A stretch of DNA of 64,000 nucleotides from Archangiaceae bacterium (GCA_016879935.1 JAACJQ010000307.1:27742-91741); one strand, 5' to 3'. Numbered from the stretch's first letter, positions 34,120 through 45,932 are shown. The notes: generated by a model not told the origin, from the letters alone. Numbers and translations are program-made.

Positions 34120-35763
34120 ATGCAGACCTCCAAGCTGTTGGTCGTGGTGTTCGCCTCGCTGGCGCTCGTCGCCTGCAAGAAGGAAGGCCAGCCGAAGACG
34201 ATTCGGCAGAGCATCGAGAAGCCCGTACGGCAGGCGTCGCTCGGCGTACGCAAGGTCGAGGGCAACGCGGTCGATCTGCGCGTCTCGCCCGACGGGAAGA
34301 TCGTGACGGCCCTGCTCGACGGCGAGAAGCCGCGTGTCGACGGCGTGCCTCCGACGATGCGCATGGGGGCGCTGTGGGCCGTTCCCACCGGTGACGCCGC
34401 GGCCGTGAAGGTCGCCACCGGCGCGGTGAACGTGCCCGGCGGGCTGCTCTTCACCAACGACGGAAAGTACCTGCTCGTGCTCGGCGCGTACGACCCGACG
34501 CAGCAGTCGGGCGAGCTGCTCGTGCAAGACCTGACTGATCTCTCGAAGGAGCGGCAGCGCCTCGCGCCCCACGTCACGTACATGAAGCCGAGCTTCGACG
34601 GCACCCGCGTGGCCTACGTCGACGACGGCGTGCTCTTCGAAGGCCCGCTCCCGGCAGGGCCGTTTCGCCAGCTCGCCGGCGAGGTCGCGACCGTGGAGTT
34701 CGCGCCGAACGGCAAGCAGCTCTACTTCCGCCGCAAGTCCGTCGCCGGTGGCGGCGTGTTCCAGCTCGAGCTCGGTGAAGACAAGCCCACCCCGAAGCGC
34801 TTCGTCGACGCCGTCGGCGAGTACGTCGTGTCGGATGACTCGAATTGGGTGATCGCCATGGCGCGCACGAACCCGCGGCAGTTCGGCTTCGAACTCTTCG
34901 TGGCAGACGCCGCGACGCTCAAGGTGGTGAAGGTGGCTGACGACGTGGTGCGCTTCGCCATCAGCCACGACGGCAAGTGGCTGGCGCGCATGCAGGTGCC
35001 CAAGAACGTGTCGGCCAGTGCGTCGGCTGCCACCGACCTGCAGATCGGCGAGCTCTGGTTGGGTCGCACCGGCCAGGCCGATGGACGCAAGGTGGGAGAC
35101 AAGGTGCGCGAGTTCGAGTTCACGAAGGACTCGCAGAAGCTCATCTTCCGCGACAACTACCAGGTGCTCGCGCTCATCGGCGGCAAGTCGGACGAGAAGG
35201 TGGGTGACCTCACCACCGTGACGCTGCCCGACGGCCCGCCGGTGGTGCTGCAGAAGCGTTCACCCAACTACGAGCTCTCTCCCGACGGCACGGCCATCGC
35301 CTACACCGCCCGCATCGAGCGCCCCGAGTACTCGCGGCACCTCTTCCTCCGCAAAGAGGGTGGTGAGCCGGTCAAGCTGCAGGAGTGGCTCTACGACTAC
35401 GTGTTCTCTCCGCAGGGTGACCGCCTCTTCTTCCGCGCGAACTGCCTGCGTGAGGGTCGCAGCTGCGATCTGATGATGCAGGAGCTCGCGAAGGTCGGCG
35501 TCGAGAAGCCCCGGAAGACCGCGCAGAACACCTTCAACTTCAAGCTGTCGGAGGACGGCTCGCGGGCGATCACCACCAGCCCCCACATGACGGACGAACT
35601 CTTCGACGTGCTGCTCACCAACTTCACGACGGGCGAGACGAAGGTGCTCGACCAATACGTGATTCAGCCGGTGCATCTGCTCTCGAAGGACGGCACGAAG
35701 GCCGCGTGGATCGTCTCGGACAAGAAGAACTCGGGTGTCTACGTGGGCTCGAACCTGCCCTGA
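34120..35763 (+). CDS. TolB-like beta-propeller lipoprotein
   Basis: The 547-residue product starts at an ATG with AAGGAG 5 bp upstream and has a signal peptide with lipobox ALVAC (Cys18). The mature protein is made of repeated WD40-like/PD40 blades such as VDLRVSPDGKIVTALLDG, GGLLFTNDGKYLLVLGAY, FAISHDGKWLARM, YELSPDGTAIAY and YVFSPQGDRLFFRA. This is the TolB/DPP4-propeller pattern. TolB docks the Tol-Pal complex in the periplasm. Being close to a TolQ-TolR-TolR set supports a Tol-like role, and M. xanthus has TolB-like AglU and AglW in motility. The lipid anchor would place it on a membrane rather than free. Confidence 0.82.
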   Translation: MQTSKLLVVVFASLALVACKKEGQPKTIRQSIEKPVRQASLGVRKVEGNAVDLRVSPDGKIVTALLDGEKPRVDGVPPTMRMGALWAVPTGDAAAVKVATGAVNVPGGLLFTNDGKYLLVLGAYDPTQQSGELLVQDLTDLSKERQRLAPHVTYMKPSFDGTRVAYVDDGVLFEGPLPAGPFRQLAGEVATVEFAPNGKQLYFRRKSVAGGGVFQLELGEDKPTPKRFVDAVGEYVVSDDSNWVIAMARTNPRQFGFELFVADAATLKVVKVADDVVRFAISHDGKWLARMQVPKNVSASASAATDLQIGELWLGRTGQADGRKVGDKVREFEFTKDSQKLIFRDNYQVLALIGGKSDEKVGDLTTVTLPDGPPVVLQKRSPNYELSPDGTAIAYTARIERPEYSRHLFLRKEGGEPVKLQEWLYDYVFSPQGDRLFFRANCLREGRSCDLMMQELAKVGVEKPRKTAQNTFNFKLSEDGSRAITTSPHMTDELFDVLLTNFTTGETKVLDQYVIQPVHLLSKDGTKAAWIVSDKKNSGVYVGSNLP

Positions 35764-35793
35764 AACCTGCGCCGGTGACGCGAGGGCAGTAGG

Positions 35794-36693
35794 GTGTCGC
35801 TCGTGGATCTCCACGTCGCCGAGTTCATGAAGCACCTCGAGGTCGCGCGCGCGGCGTCGAAGAACACGCTCAAGGCCTACGCGCAGGATCTCGCGGCGCT
35901 GGCGGCGTACCTCGAGCCGCAGAACGTGCCGCTGTTGAAGGTGACGCACCTGCACCTGCGCGGGTTTCTCGGGCAGCAGTCGCTCGACAAGGCCGCCTCG
36001 ACGCGGGCACGTCAGCTCGCCGCCATCAAGTCGTTCTACCGCTACCTCGTTCGGCGCAAGGTCATCGAGGTGAGCCCTGCGCGCCGTGTGAAGACGCCGA
36101 AGCTGCCGCAGCGCCTGCCGCGCGCCGTGCCCATCGACGAGACGTTCGCGATCATGGAGGCGCCCGACACCGATCAGCTCTTGCAGCTGCGCGACAAGGC
36201 CATGCTCGAGGTGCTCTACGGCGCCGGTCTTCGTGTCAGCGAACTCTGTGGCCTCAGCCTGAAGGACGTCGATCTGCGCGCGCGCATGGTGCGGGTGCTC
36301 GGCAAGGGCAACAAGGAGCGCCTCGTTCCGCTGAACGAAGGCGCGGTCGAGGCCATCAACGCGTGGCTGGTTCGGCGTGGAGAGCTGCTCGCAAAGCCCC
36401 GCCCGAAGCAGGACCCGCAGGCGATGTTCCTCAACTTTCGTGGCGGGCGACTCACGACCCGCAGCATGCAGAACCACCTCGATCGCTACGTGAAGCAGCT
36501 GGGCATCACCCGTGACGTGTCGCCCCACGCGCTTCGGCACTCGTTCGCGACGCACCTGCTCGCGTCGGGCGCCGACGTGCGATCGATTCAGGAGCTGCTC
36601 GGTCACGCGAGCCTCTCCACCACCCAGCGCTATACGGCCGTCTCCTTCGAGCAGCTGCAGAAGGTGTACGACGACGCGCACCCGAGGGCGTGA
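35794..36693 (+). CDS. xerC: XerC-like site-specific tyrosine recombinase
   Basis: The 299-residue protein has the N-terminal core-binding domain (about 8-90) and the catalytic domain (about 110-295). The active-site residues are visible: Arg in YGAGLRVSELCGL, Lys in RVLGKGNKERLVPL, His-x-x-Arg in HALRHSFATHLL, His in LGHASLSTTQRY and the nucleophile Tyr in that segment. Length and flank match XerC/XerD, which resolve chromosome dimers at dif. No mobile-element features surround it, so a chromosomal Xer rather than an integrase is likely. XerC and XerD cannot be told apart with certainty. The start is GTG 35794, with GTG 35803 also possible. Confidence 0.88.
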   Translation: MSLVDLHVAEFMKHLEVARAASKNTLKAYAQDLAALAAYLEPQNVPLLKVTHLHLRGFLGQQSLDKAASTRARQLAAIKSFYRYLVRRKVIEVSPARRVKTPKLPQRLPRAVPIDETFAIMEAPDTDQLLQLRDKAMLEVLYGAGLRVSELCGLSLKDVDLRARMVRVLGKGNKERLVPLNEGAVEAINAWLVRRGELLAKPRPKQDPQAMFLNFRGGRLTTRSMQNHLDRYVKQLGITRDVSPHALRHSFATHLLASGADVRSIQELLGHASLSTTQRYTAVSFEQLQKVYDDAHPRA

Positions 36694-36694
36694 C

Positions 36695-37360
36695 GTGGCG
36701 AAGAAACCCGAGCCGTTCAACAACCCGTTCAAGGCCGTGAAGCTCGAGCAGCCGAAGAAGGCCGAGCCGCAGAAGCCGGCTCCGATGACGAAGGCCGAGA
36801 AGAAGCGCGCGGCGACGTCGGACGATGCTGACGCGGCGCTGTTCCTCGAGGCCATCGGAGAGGTCGCTCCGGTGAAGGCGAAGGTCGAGCGCGTGCCGCC
36901 GAAGGAGCCACCGTCGGCCGAGCAGCTGCGAATTCCGAGCGAAGAGGCCGAGTCGCTCGCGCGGTTGGCGGAACTGGTCTCGGAAGAGGGCTCGTTCGAC
37001 CTCTCCGAGTCGGAGGAGTTCCTGGAGGGCTCGGTGCAGGGGTTCGACGAGCGTGTGCTGCGCAAGCTCCGCCGCGGTGAGTTCCCGCCTCGCGCGACGC
37101 TCGATCTGCATGGCCTCACGAAGGACGCTGCGAAGCCGGCGCTCGAGAAGTTCATCAACGACGCGCGCGTCGCGGGGCATCGGTGCGTGCTGGTCGTGAC
37201 GGGCCGCGGCCTGCACTCGGAAGACTCGATTCCCGTGTTGAAGCAGGGCGTGCAGGCGTGGCTGACGCATGGACGCCCGTCGCGACAGGTGCTCGCCTTC
37301 TGCTCGGCGCGCCCCGAAGACGGCGGCACTGGAGCGGTCTACGTGCTGCTGCGCCGCTGA
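36695..37360 (+). CDS. Smr-domain protein (MutS2-type endonuclease domain)
   Basis: The 221-residue product starts at GTG 36695, overlapping nothing and 1 bp after the xerC stop. The first 130 residues are a charged, low-complexity tail (EQPKKAEPQKPAPMTKAEKK). The last 90 hold an Smr domain: ATLDLHGLTKDAAKPALEKF, then RCVLVVTGRGLHSED, then SRQVLAFCSARPEDGGTGAVYVLLRR. LDLHG and the (T/H)GRG loop are the family signatures. Smr domains cut DNA or RNA, typically at branched or stalled-ribosome substrates. Its 3' end is partly duplicated downstream. Confidence 0.88.
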   Translation: MAKKPEPFNNPFKAVKLEQPKKAEPQKPAPMTKAEKKRAATSDDADAALFLEAIGEVAPVKAKVERVPPKEPPSAEQLRIPSEEAESLARLAELVSEEGSFDLSESEEFLEGSVQGFDERVLRKLRRGEFPPRATLDLHGLTKDAAKPALEKFINDARVAGHRCVLVVTGRGLHSEDSIPVLKQGVQAWLTHGRPSRQVLAFCSARPEDGGTGAVYVLLRR

Positions 37361-37458
37361 TCGACCGGTCTCAGCGCTCGCGAGCCCTCTTCAGCCGCGC
37401 GAGGACGGCGGCACTGGAGCGTCTCCGTTCTCCTCCGCCGTTGACCGAACGTCTCAGC
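37319..37458 (+). repeat. Imperfect tandem duplication of the 3' end of the Smr gene
   Basis: The 18-bp core GACGGCGGCACTGGAGCG occurs at 37319-37336, inside the coding end of the Smr gene, and again at 37404-37421 beyond its stop. From each core the similarity runs for about 57 and 55 bp to a shared GTCTCAGC (37368-37375 and 37451-37458). The period is about 84 bp. The second copy, read in one frame, repeats a degraded version of the Smr C-terminus (REDGGTGAS). It looks like a partial gene-end duplication that has since decayed. Confidence 0.7.
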
Positions 37459-37770
37459 CTCTCCGTGAGGACCTGACGCACGCTCAGACGGCGGCAGCCC
37501 AGTCCCGAGAATCACGAACCGCTGTGCCGCCCCGACAGGCCAAGCGAGCTCCATCATGACGGTGACCGACGGCCACGTTGCGGGGCGTTGTTCGTCCGAC
37601 CGCGGCATACGTCGAGACGTATCGCTGGCGCGTGAACCCGATGGGAGCGGGACTCCTTCGCGGCGCTGCACGTTCGCGAACTCGACGCGCGCAGGCTCCT
37701 CGACGCCTGGCCCACTCACGTATCGCCAGAGGTCTCTCACGAGCGTCCCTGGCGTGCGTGCGTCCAGCAC
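37339..37770 (-). CDS. Weakly supported hypothetical ORF
   Basis: A 143-codon frame opens at GTG 37770 with plausible protein sequence for its first 45 codons (LVRDLWRYVSGPGVEEPARV), then becomes Ser/Arg/Pro-rich and runs antisense into the Smr gene end. There is no ribosome-binding site. It is in the same frame as the next gene upstream and is separated from it by one TGA at 37803-37801 and ten codons. One interpretation is the decayed 3' part of a longer gene. I recognise no domain. The neighbouring 37361-37800 stretch otherwise holds only the duplicated Smr end. Confidence 0.3.
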   Translation of the reverse strand: MLDARTPGTLVRDLWRYVSGPGVEEPARVEFANVQRREGVPLPSGSRASDTSRRMPRSDEQRPATWPSVTVMMELAWPVGAAQRFVILGTGLPPSERASGPHGEAETFGQRRRRTETLQCRRPRAAEEGSRALRPVDQRRSST

Positions 37771-37800
37771 GCGCCGACACTCGCCGATTCCCTGGCCAGC

Positions 37801-38157
37801 TCAGCGTGGCCAGGTTCTGAACTCGAGGCCGTCGACCCGAACCACGCCCGACCCGTGCTCCACGCCGTAGAAGACGACGACCGCGTTCACGGCGGCGGGC
37901 AGCTCGTCGCCAGCTCGCACGAGCAGCGCCGATGCGAACGACAACCCATCGAGCAGGGTCTTCGCCGAGCGGGTCGGCGCCGCCAGCACGCGCGTTTCCC
38001 GAATCGCCGAGGCGAGCTGAGGCGCGCCGGCCGCCCGTGAGAACGCCGAGCCCAGTCCATCGCCGTCGCACGCCGTCAGGTCGACGGTGAGCGCTCCTTC
38101 GAGCGACGCCTCGTGATCGACGGTTCCCACCCAGATTGAGGCGGCTGGTGGCTTCAT
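37801..38157 (-). CDS. Hypothetical small protein
   Basis: An ATG at 38157 opens a 118-residue frame with regular, GC3-rich codon use and well-formed alternating strands and helices (VGTVDHEASLEGALTVDLTA, AINAVVVFYG-like AAVNAVVVFYGVEHGSG, VVRVDGLEFRTWPR). It has no signal peptide or membrane helix. No known domain is recognised. The ATG lacks a clear ribosome-binding site. It is divergent from hslV, whose start is 113 bp away. The frame continues beyond its TGA into the weak ORF described at 37339-37770. Confidence 0.6.
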   Translation of the reverse strand: MKPPAASIWVGTVDHEASLEGALTVDLTACDGDGLGSAFSRAAGAPQLASAIRETRVLAAPTRSAKTLLDGLSFASALLVRAGDELPAAVNAVVVFYGVEHGSGVVRVDGLEFRTWPR

Positions 38158-38269
38158 CGCCGCGCGATCTGACGTCGAATTTCTCACCGCGTCACCCGAA
38201 GAAATTCCATGAGCCGACCCTCCGAGCGGGTGGTGGGCCACGTTCACGCAACCTGTTACACCGCAAACC

Positions 38270-38787
38270 ATGACGACGATTCTGTGCGTCCGGCGCGACG
38301 GCAAGACGGTGATCGGCGGCGACGGCCAGGTGACGCTCGACAAGATCGTGATGAAGGGCAACGCGAAGAAGGTGCGCCGTCTCGGCGATGGCTCGGTCAT
38401 CGCGGGCTTCGCTGGAGGCACCGCCGACGCCTTCACGCTCTTCGAGCGCTTCGAGGCCAAGCTGCTCGAGTTTCAGAAGAACCTTCCCCGCGCCTGCGTC
38501 GAGCTCGGGAAGGACTGGCGAACCGATCGTTTCCTCCGCCGGCTCGAGGCGTTGCTGGTCGTCGCCGACAACGAGCGCACCTTCATTCTCTCGGGGGCGG
38601 GCGACGTGATCGATCCCGACTTCGGTATCGCTGCGGTGGGCTCCGGTGGTTCGTACGCGCTCGCTTCGGCCCGCGCGCTGCTGCAGCACTCGAAGCTGTC
38701 CGCCCGGCAGATCGTCGAAGAATCCCTCCGCATCGCGGCCGACATCGACATCTACACGAACCCGAACCTCGTGCTCGAGGAGCTCTG

Positions 38788-38788
<1 letters not shown>
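38270..38788 (+). CDS. hslV: HslV, proteasome-like peptidase subunit
   Basis: The 172-residue protein begins M-T-T-I-L-C-V, so removal of Met exposes the catalytic N-terminal Thr. It continues with [20 protein letters not shown] and [20 protein letters not shown], and [14 protein letters not shown], which define HslV (ClpQ). HslV forms a double hexamer inside the HslUV protease, which degrades unfolded and regulatory proteins during heat stress. The stop overlaps the hslU start (TGATG). Length is normal for the family. Confidence 0.97.
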
Positions 38789-40149
<1,361 letters not shown>

Positions 40150-40161
40150 ATCGAGGTCGTC

Positions 40162-41400
40162 ATGATCGAAGCCAAAGCTGCCTCCGAGTCTGCCGTTTCG
40201 GCCCCCACGAAGACCGACCGCCTGGTCGACAGCGCGAAGCACCATCTGCTGCAGAACTACAAGCAGCAGCCAGTCGTGCTGGTGAAGGGCGAAGGCGCCT
40301 ACGTGTGGGACGCCGAGGGGCGCCGGTACCTCGATCTCATCTCGGGCATCGCCACCTGCGCGCTCGGGCACTGCCACCCGGCCGTCGTCGAAGCCGCGAA
40401 GAAGCAGCTCGAGACCCTGTGGCATGTCTCGAACGTCTTCTACACCGAGCCCCAGATTCAGCTCGCCGAGCGCCTCACGAAGGCTTTCGGGGGCACCGAC
40501 TCGCGCGCGTTCTTCTGCAACTCGGGCGCAGAGGCGAACGAAGCACTCATCAAGCTCGCCCGCCGCTGGCAGCACGAGATCGCCGGCAACAAGGAGCGCA
40601 GCGAGATCATCACCTTCGAGGGCAGCTTCCACGGCCGCACGCTCGCGACCGTCACGGCCACCGCGCAGCCGAAGTACCAGGCGGGCTTCGAGCCGCTCCC
40701 GAAGGGCTTCGTCTATGCGCCCATGGGCGATCTCGAGGCGGTGAAGAAGCTCGTCGGCCCGCAGACGGCGGCGATTCTCATCGAGCCGATTCAGGGGGAA
40801 GGCGGCGTTCGCCCGGCGCCAGAGGGGTTTCTCCAGGGGCTACGCGAACTCTGTGACGAGCACGGGCTGCTGCTGCTCATCGACGAGGTGCAGACGGGCA
40901 TCGGCCGCACTGGCAAGCCGTTCGCGTACCAGCATCACGGCATTCAGCCCGACGCGATCTCGCTCGCGAAGTCGCTCGGGAACGGGCTGCCCATCGGCGC
41001 GATGATCTGCGGCGACGCCGTCGGCAAGGCGTTGCCCTCGGGAACGCACGGCTCGACCTTCGGTGGAAACCCGGTCGCCGCTGCCGCCGCAGTCGCCACG
41101 TGGGATCTCGCGACCAGCCCGCAGATGCTGGCGTCGAACACCGAGAAGGGCGCGCTGCTCCACCGGCTCGGCAACGAGCTCAAGGCCCGCAAACCCGGCC
41201 GCGTGGTCGAGTGCCGGGGGCGCGGCATGCTCTTCGGCATCGAGGTCGACACGGGCGCCGCCGACGTCGTCGCGCGCTGCCGTCAAAACGGGTTGCTCGT
41301 CAACCTCGCGGGTGAGCGCACCGTTCGTTTCGCCCCGTCGTACGTCACCACTGAAGCGCAGCTGACCGAGGGGTTGACGTCGTTCGAGCGCTCGCTCTGA
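40162..41400 (+). CDS. argD: Acetylornithine aminotransferase family protein
   Basis: The 412-residue class-III PLP aminotransferase shows GIATCALGHCHPAVVEAAKK, FFCNSGAEANEALIKLARRW, FHGRTLATVTAT, EPIQGEGGVRP, LIDEVQTGIGRTGK and the PLP lysine in SLAKSLGNGLPIGAM. This fits ArgD, which makes N-acetylornithine in arginine synthesis and can serve as succinyldiaminopimelate transaminase. The first 30 residues are extra compared with short ArgD forms. It starts 12 bp after hslU and is followed after 1 bp by a J-domain gene, so they are probably one transcript. Other omega-aminotransferases cannot be fully excluded. Confidence 0.88.
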   Translation: MIEAKAASESAVSAPTKTDRLVDSAKHHLLQNYKQQPVVLVKGEGAYVWDAEGRRYLDLISGIATCALGHCHPAVVEAAKKQLETLWHVSNVFYTEPQIQLAERLTKAFGGTDSRAFFCNSGAEANEALIKLARRWQHEIAGNKERSEIITFEGSFHGRTLATVTATAQPKYQAGFEPLPKGFVYAPMGDLEAVKKLVGPQTAAILIEPIQGEGGVRPAPEGFLQGLRELCDEHGLLLLIDEVQTGIGRTGKPFAYQHHGIQPDAISLAKSLGNGLPIGAMICGDAVGKALPSGTHGSTFGGNPVAAAAAVATWDLATSPQMLASNTEKGALLHRLGNELKARKPGRVVECRGRGMLFGIEVDTGAADVVARCRQNGLLVNLAGERTVRFAPSYVTTEAQLTEGLTSFERSL

Positions 41401-41401
41401 A

Positions 41402-42373
41402 ATGTCCGCGGGGGCGGAACCACTGATGCCTGAGATGGAGAAGGTCGACATTCCGGAGGAGCGCCAGAAGGAGATCCTCGCGCTCGAAGCGAAGCTGAAC
41501 TCGAACCACTTCGAAGTGCTGGGCATCACCGCGGGCGCGACCTCTGAGCAGGTTCGCGACGCGTTCCACGCCCTGTCCCGCAAGTTCCACCCTGATCGCT
41601 ACCACGGGCGACAGCTGGGCTCGTTCGCCAGGCGCATCGACTCGATCTTCAAGCGGCTCGTCGAGGCGAACAACATTCTCACCGACCCCGACAAGCGGCA
41701 GGCCTACCTCGACGCGAACCCCTTCGTGCGCGCCGCGATTCGCGCAGCGACCGGCACCAACCCCACGCTTCAGCCCGTCGCTCCGAAGACGGCCGAAGAA
41801 GAAGCGCGTGATGCCGAGCGGCGCGCGCGGTTCTCGCGCCACCCGTACCTCGCGAAGGCCTCGAAGATCTCGGAGCAGCTCAGCAAGGCGAAGGCTCACA
41901 TCGCGAAGCAGGAGTACAGCCACGCCTTCACGCTCCTCAACCTCGCAACCCAGATCGACCCGCAGAACGTCGAGGTGAAGACGCTGCTGAACGACGTTCG
42001 CAAGAAGGCCGAGCTGCTCCGGAGCGAGACCGACTACAAACGCGGCCTCGACGCGCTGAATCAAGGCAACGAGGAGCTGGCGCTGGCCGCTTTCAAGGCC
42101 GCCGTCAACGCGAGCCCCAGCAACCATGTGGCGGCCTTCAAGGCGGCCACGCTGCTCGAGCGGAACAGCGGAGACATCAAGGAAATCAGCGCCTTCGCCC
42201 AGAAGGCCGTCGAGGCGTCACCCAACACCGTCGAATACCGCGTTTTGCTCGGCCGAATGCTGGAGCAGGCAGGCATGAAAGCCCTCGCGAAGAAGCACTT
42301 CGAGGAGGCCCTGCGACTTGGCCCAGATCACCCGGACGTGAAAAAATACGTCAAGAAGCGCTGGCCGTTCTAA
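41402..42373 (+). CDS. J-domain protein with TPR repeats
   Basis: The 323-residue protein has an N-terminal J domain (about 33-100) with HFEVLGITAGATSEQVRDAF then HALSRKFHPDRYHG, where the HPD tripeptide that activates Hsp70 is present. A linker leads to four or so TPR-like helical pairs (about 150-320; AFTLLNLATQIDPQNVEVKT, ALAAFKAAVNASPSNHVAAF, KALAKKHFEEALRLGPDHPD). It lies 12 bp upstream of an Hsp70 gene and is probably its dedicated co-chaperone. The classic zinc-finger domain of DnaJ is missing, so it is a specialised type III J protein. Confidence 0.9.
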   Translation: MSAGAEPLMPEMEKVDIPEERQKEILALEAKLNSNHFEVLGITAGATSEQVRDAFHALSRKFHPDRYHGRQLGSFARRIDSIFKRLVEANNILTDPDKRQAYLDANPFVRAAIRAATGTNPTLQPVAPKTAEEEARDAERRARFSRHPYLAKASKISEQLSKAKAHIAKQEYSHAFTLLNLATQIDPQNVEVKTLLNDVRKKAELLRSETDYKRGLDALNQGNEELALAAFKAAVNASPSNHVAAFKAATLLERNSGDIKEISAFAQKAVEASPNTVEYRVLLGRMLEQAGMKALAKKHFEEALRLGPDHPDVKKYVKKRWPF

Positions 42374-42385
42374 CTTCTGGTTTTC

Positions 42386-44221
<1,836 letters not shown>

Positions 44222-44234
44222 AGGGCGGAGGGGG

Positions 44235-45866
44235 ATGAGCAAGGAGCGCGCAGCACAGCTCATCGATGCCGGTATCTGGCTCCGGCTGTCGGGAGACCTC
44301 GAGGGGGCCCGGAAGCTCTTCGAGCGCGCCGTGAAGCTCGACCCTGCCAACGAGCGCGCGATGCAGCTGCTCCAGGAGGGGCCGGTTCCTCCGCCTCCGC
44401 CGTCGTCACCCTCGAGCTCGAGTCCCTTCGAGGCGCCCGAATCGGTCGCGCCACCCGTCGCGCCCGTCACCTCGAGTGCGTCTGGTGCAGCCCCCGCGGC
44501 CCCCGAGCCCACCACTGACCCTTCGGCGGCCGTCACCACGCTCACCTCGTTGCCGCCCGAAGAGACCGACTGGGGTCGCGCGACGGGCTTCGAGTCGCCG
44601 GCGCCCTTCGCGAACCCGTCACCAAAGCCATCGAACCCCGACGACTGGGGCGCGATGCTCGAGCCGCCCGCACTGCCGCCCAACCCGGCGGCGACCGCAA
44701 GTACGCCCAGCTCGACCATCTCGATCGGCGGCGAGCCCGACGGCCCGCCCGTGCGGTCGACGCCTCCGATCTACGGTGGCTCGTCGGCACAGAAGGGCCC
44801 CGGGCTGACCGTCACGCTCGATGGCGCGGCGCCGCCGCCGTCGCCGATTCGCGCCACGCCGCCGCAGTTCACCGAGCCGCCGCCGCCGAGCCGCCCGGCG
44901 CCGCCGCAGGCCGAGCCCGCCGCCCCACCTTCGATGGCGGTCACCTCGCCGATGGAGTGGAAGCCTCCCTCCTTCGTCGGCCTGGAGCCCACCAGCCCGT
45001 CGGGCGTGGCTGCGGTCACCGTCACGATCACCGACGCGAACGCGCCATCGCCCTCGCCCCCGCGCTCGACACCGCCGCTGTTCGAGACGACCCCCGAGTC
45101 GCCGCAGGCGCCGTTCCCCACCGCCGCGCCTTCGCCGCCGCGCGTTCCGTCGTTCAGCAAGTCGCCCATTCCCGTCGCGCCCGTGCCCACCAACGTCGAT
45201 GTGCCGCTGACCGCAGCTCCCGACCCGGTCGGCGTTGCCTGGGCGTGGTCGAGCAACAGCCCCGCACCTTTCCGCGACCCGGCCACGGCGCCCGCCGTCG
45301 TGCCCGCCGAGAACCGCGCGCTGCCGACGCCCACGCCGTCGCCGCTCTCTCCGAACGCGACCTCCGCGTGGGACGCGCGCAGCACCCCTGGCATCAAGCT
45401 CTCGGCCATCGTGGGTGAAGACAAGGCCCTCGAGATGCTCTCGTCGGACTCGGCCGTGCGTCACACGGCCACGGCGAGCGCGAAAGACGAAGTGAAGACG
45501 CTGCTGCGCGGGGCGCGCGATCTGCTCGATCTCGACGATCACACGGGCGCGATGGAGCTGATCGTCAAGGCGCAGGCGATGGCGCCCGACGACCCCGACG
45601 TGAAGGCGCTGCGGGAGCGGAGCGAGAAGACCCTCCTGACGATGTTCGAGTCGAAGCTGGGCAAGATCGAGACGATTCCCCGCGTGCTGCTGAAGGAAGA
45701 CGAGATCATCTGGCTCAACCTCGATCACCGTGCCGGCTTCGTGCTCGCGCAGATCGACGGCACCGTGAGCTTCGACGATCTCTTCGCGGTCTCGGGCATG
45801 TCACGGCTCGACACGGCGAGAATCCTCGCGCAGCTCGTCGACGAGGGCGTGATCAACAAGGGTTGA
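44235..45866 (+). CDS. Proline-rich TPR protein, chaperone-cluster associated
   Basis: The 543-residue protein starts with a TPR (about 3-45; DAGIWLRLSGDLEGARKLFE then RAVKLDPANER). A very proline- and serine-rich disordered region follows (about 48-395, many STPP, PAPP and SPPR segments). The protein ends in a folded region with another TPR pair (about 412-460; ARDLLDLDDHTGAMELIVKA) and a compact domain (about 470-543) with ESKLGKIETIPRVLLKEDEI, a FVLAQIDGTVSFDDL motif and a winged-helix-like LDTARILAQLVDEGVI. I cannot name the last domain. It lies 13 bp after the Hsp70 gene behind a GGAGGGG element. The gene is intact. Confidence 0.8.
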   Translation: MSKERAAQLIDAGIWLRLSGDLEGARKLFERAVKLDPANERAMQLLQEGPVPPPPPSSPSSSSPFEAPESVAPPVAPVTSSASGAAPAAPEPTTDPSAAVTTLTSLPPEETDWGRATGFESPAPFANPSPKPSNPDDWGAMLEPPALPPNPAATASTPSSTISIGGEPDGPPVRSTPPIYGGSSAQKGPGLTVTLDGAAPPPSPIRATPPQFTEPPPPSRPAPPQAEPAAPPSMAVTSPMEWKPPSFVGLEPTSPSGVAAVTVTITDANAPSPSPPRSTPPLFETTPESPQAPFPTAAPSPPRVPSFSKSPIPVAPVPTNVDVPLTAAPDPVGVAWAWSSNSPAPFRDPATAPAVVPAENRALPTPTPSPLSPNATSAWDARSTPGIKLSAIVGEDKALEMLSSDSAVRHTATASAKDEVKTLLRGARDLLDLDDHTGAMELIVKAQAMAPDDPDVKALRERSEKTLLTMFESKLGKIETIPRVLLKEDEIIWLNLDHRAGFVLAQIDGTVSFDDLFAVSGMSRLDTARILAQLVDEGVINKG

Positions 45867-45886
45867 ACGAAGCGGCTTCGTTCAAC
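45862..45886 (+). terminator. Strong bidirectional terminator hairpin
   Basis: GTTGAACGAAG and CTTCGTTCAAC form a perfect 11-bp stem around the loop CGG. The stop codon of the upstream gene is inside the left arm, and the stem is between convergent genes (rightward TPR protein, leftward reductase). Tandem short repeats follow directly. No U-tract is present on either side, but stem length and position make termination likely. Confidence 0.65.
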
Positions 45887-45932
45887 GGTCGAGCGGCCTG
45901 ACGATCGAGCGGCCTAACGATCGAGCGGGTCG
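45886..45932. repeat. Three tandem 16-bp repeats between convergent genes
   Basis: CGGTCGAGCGGCCTGA (45886-45901), CGATCGAGCGGCCTAA (45902-45917) and CGATCGAGCGGGTCG (45918-45932) are head-to-tail copies with few changes. The third copy is in the coding end of the leftward reductase gene, so slippage could change its C-terminus (DDPLDR). Confidence 0.7.
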
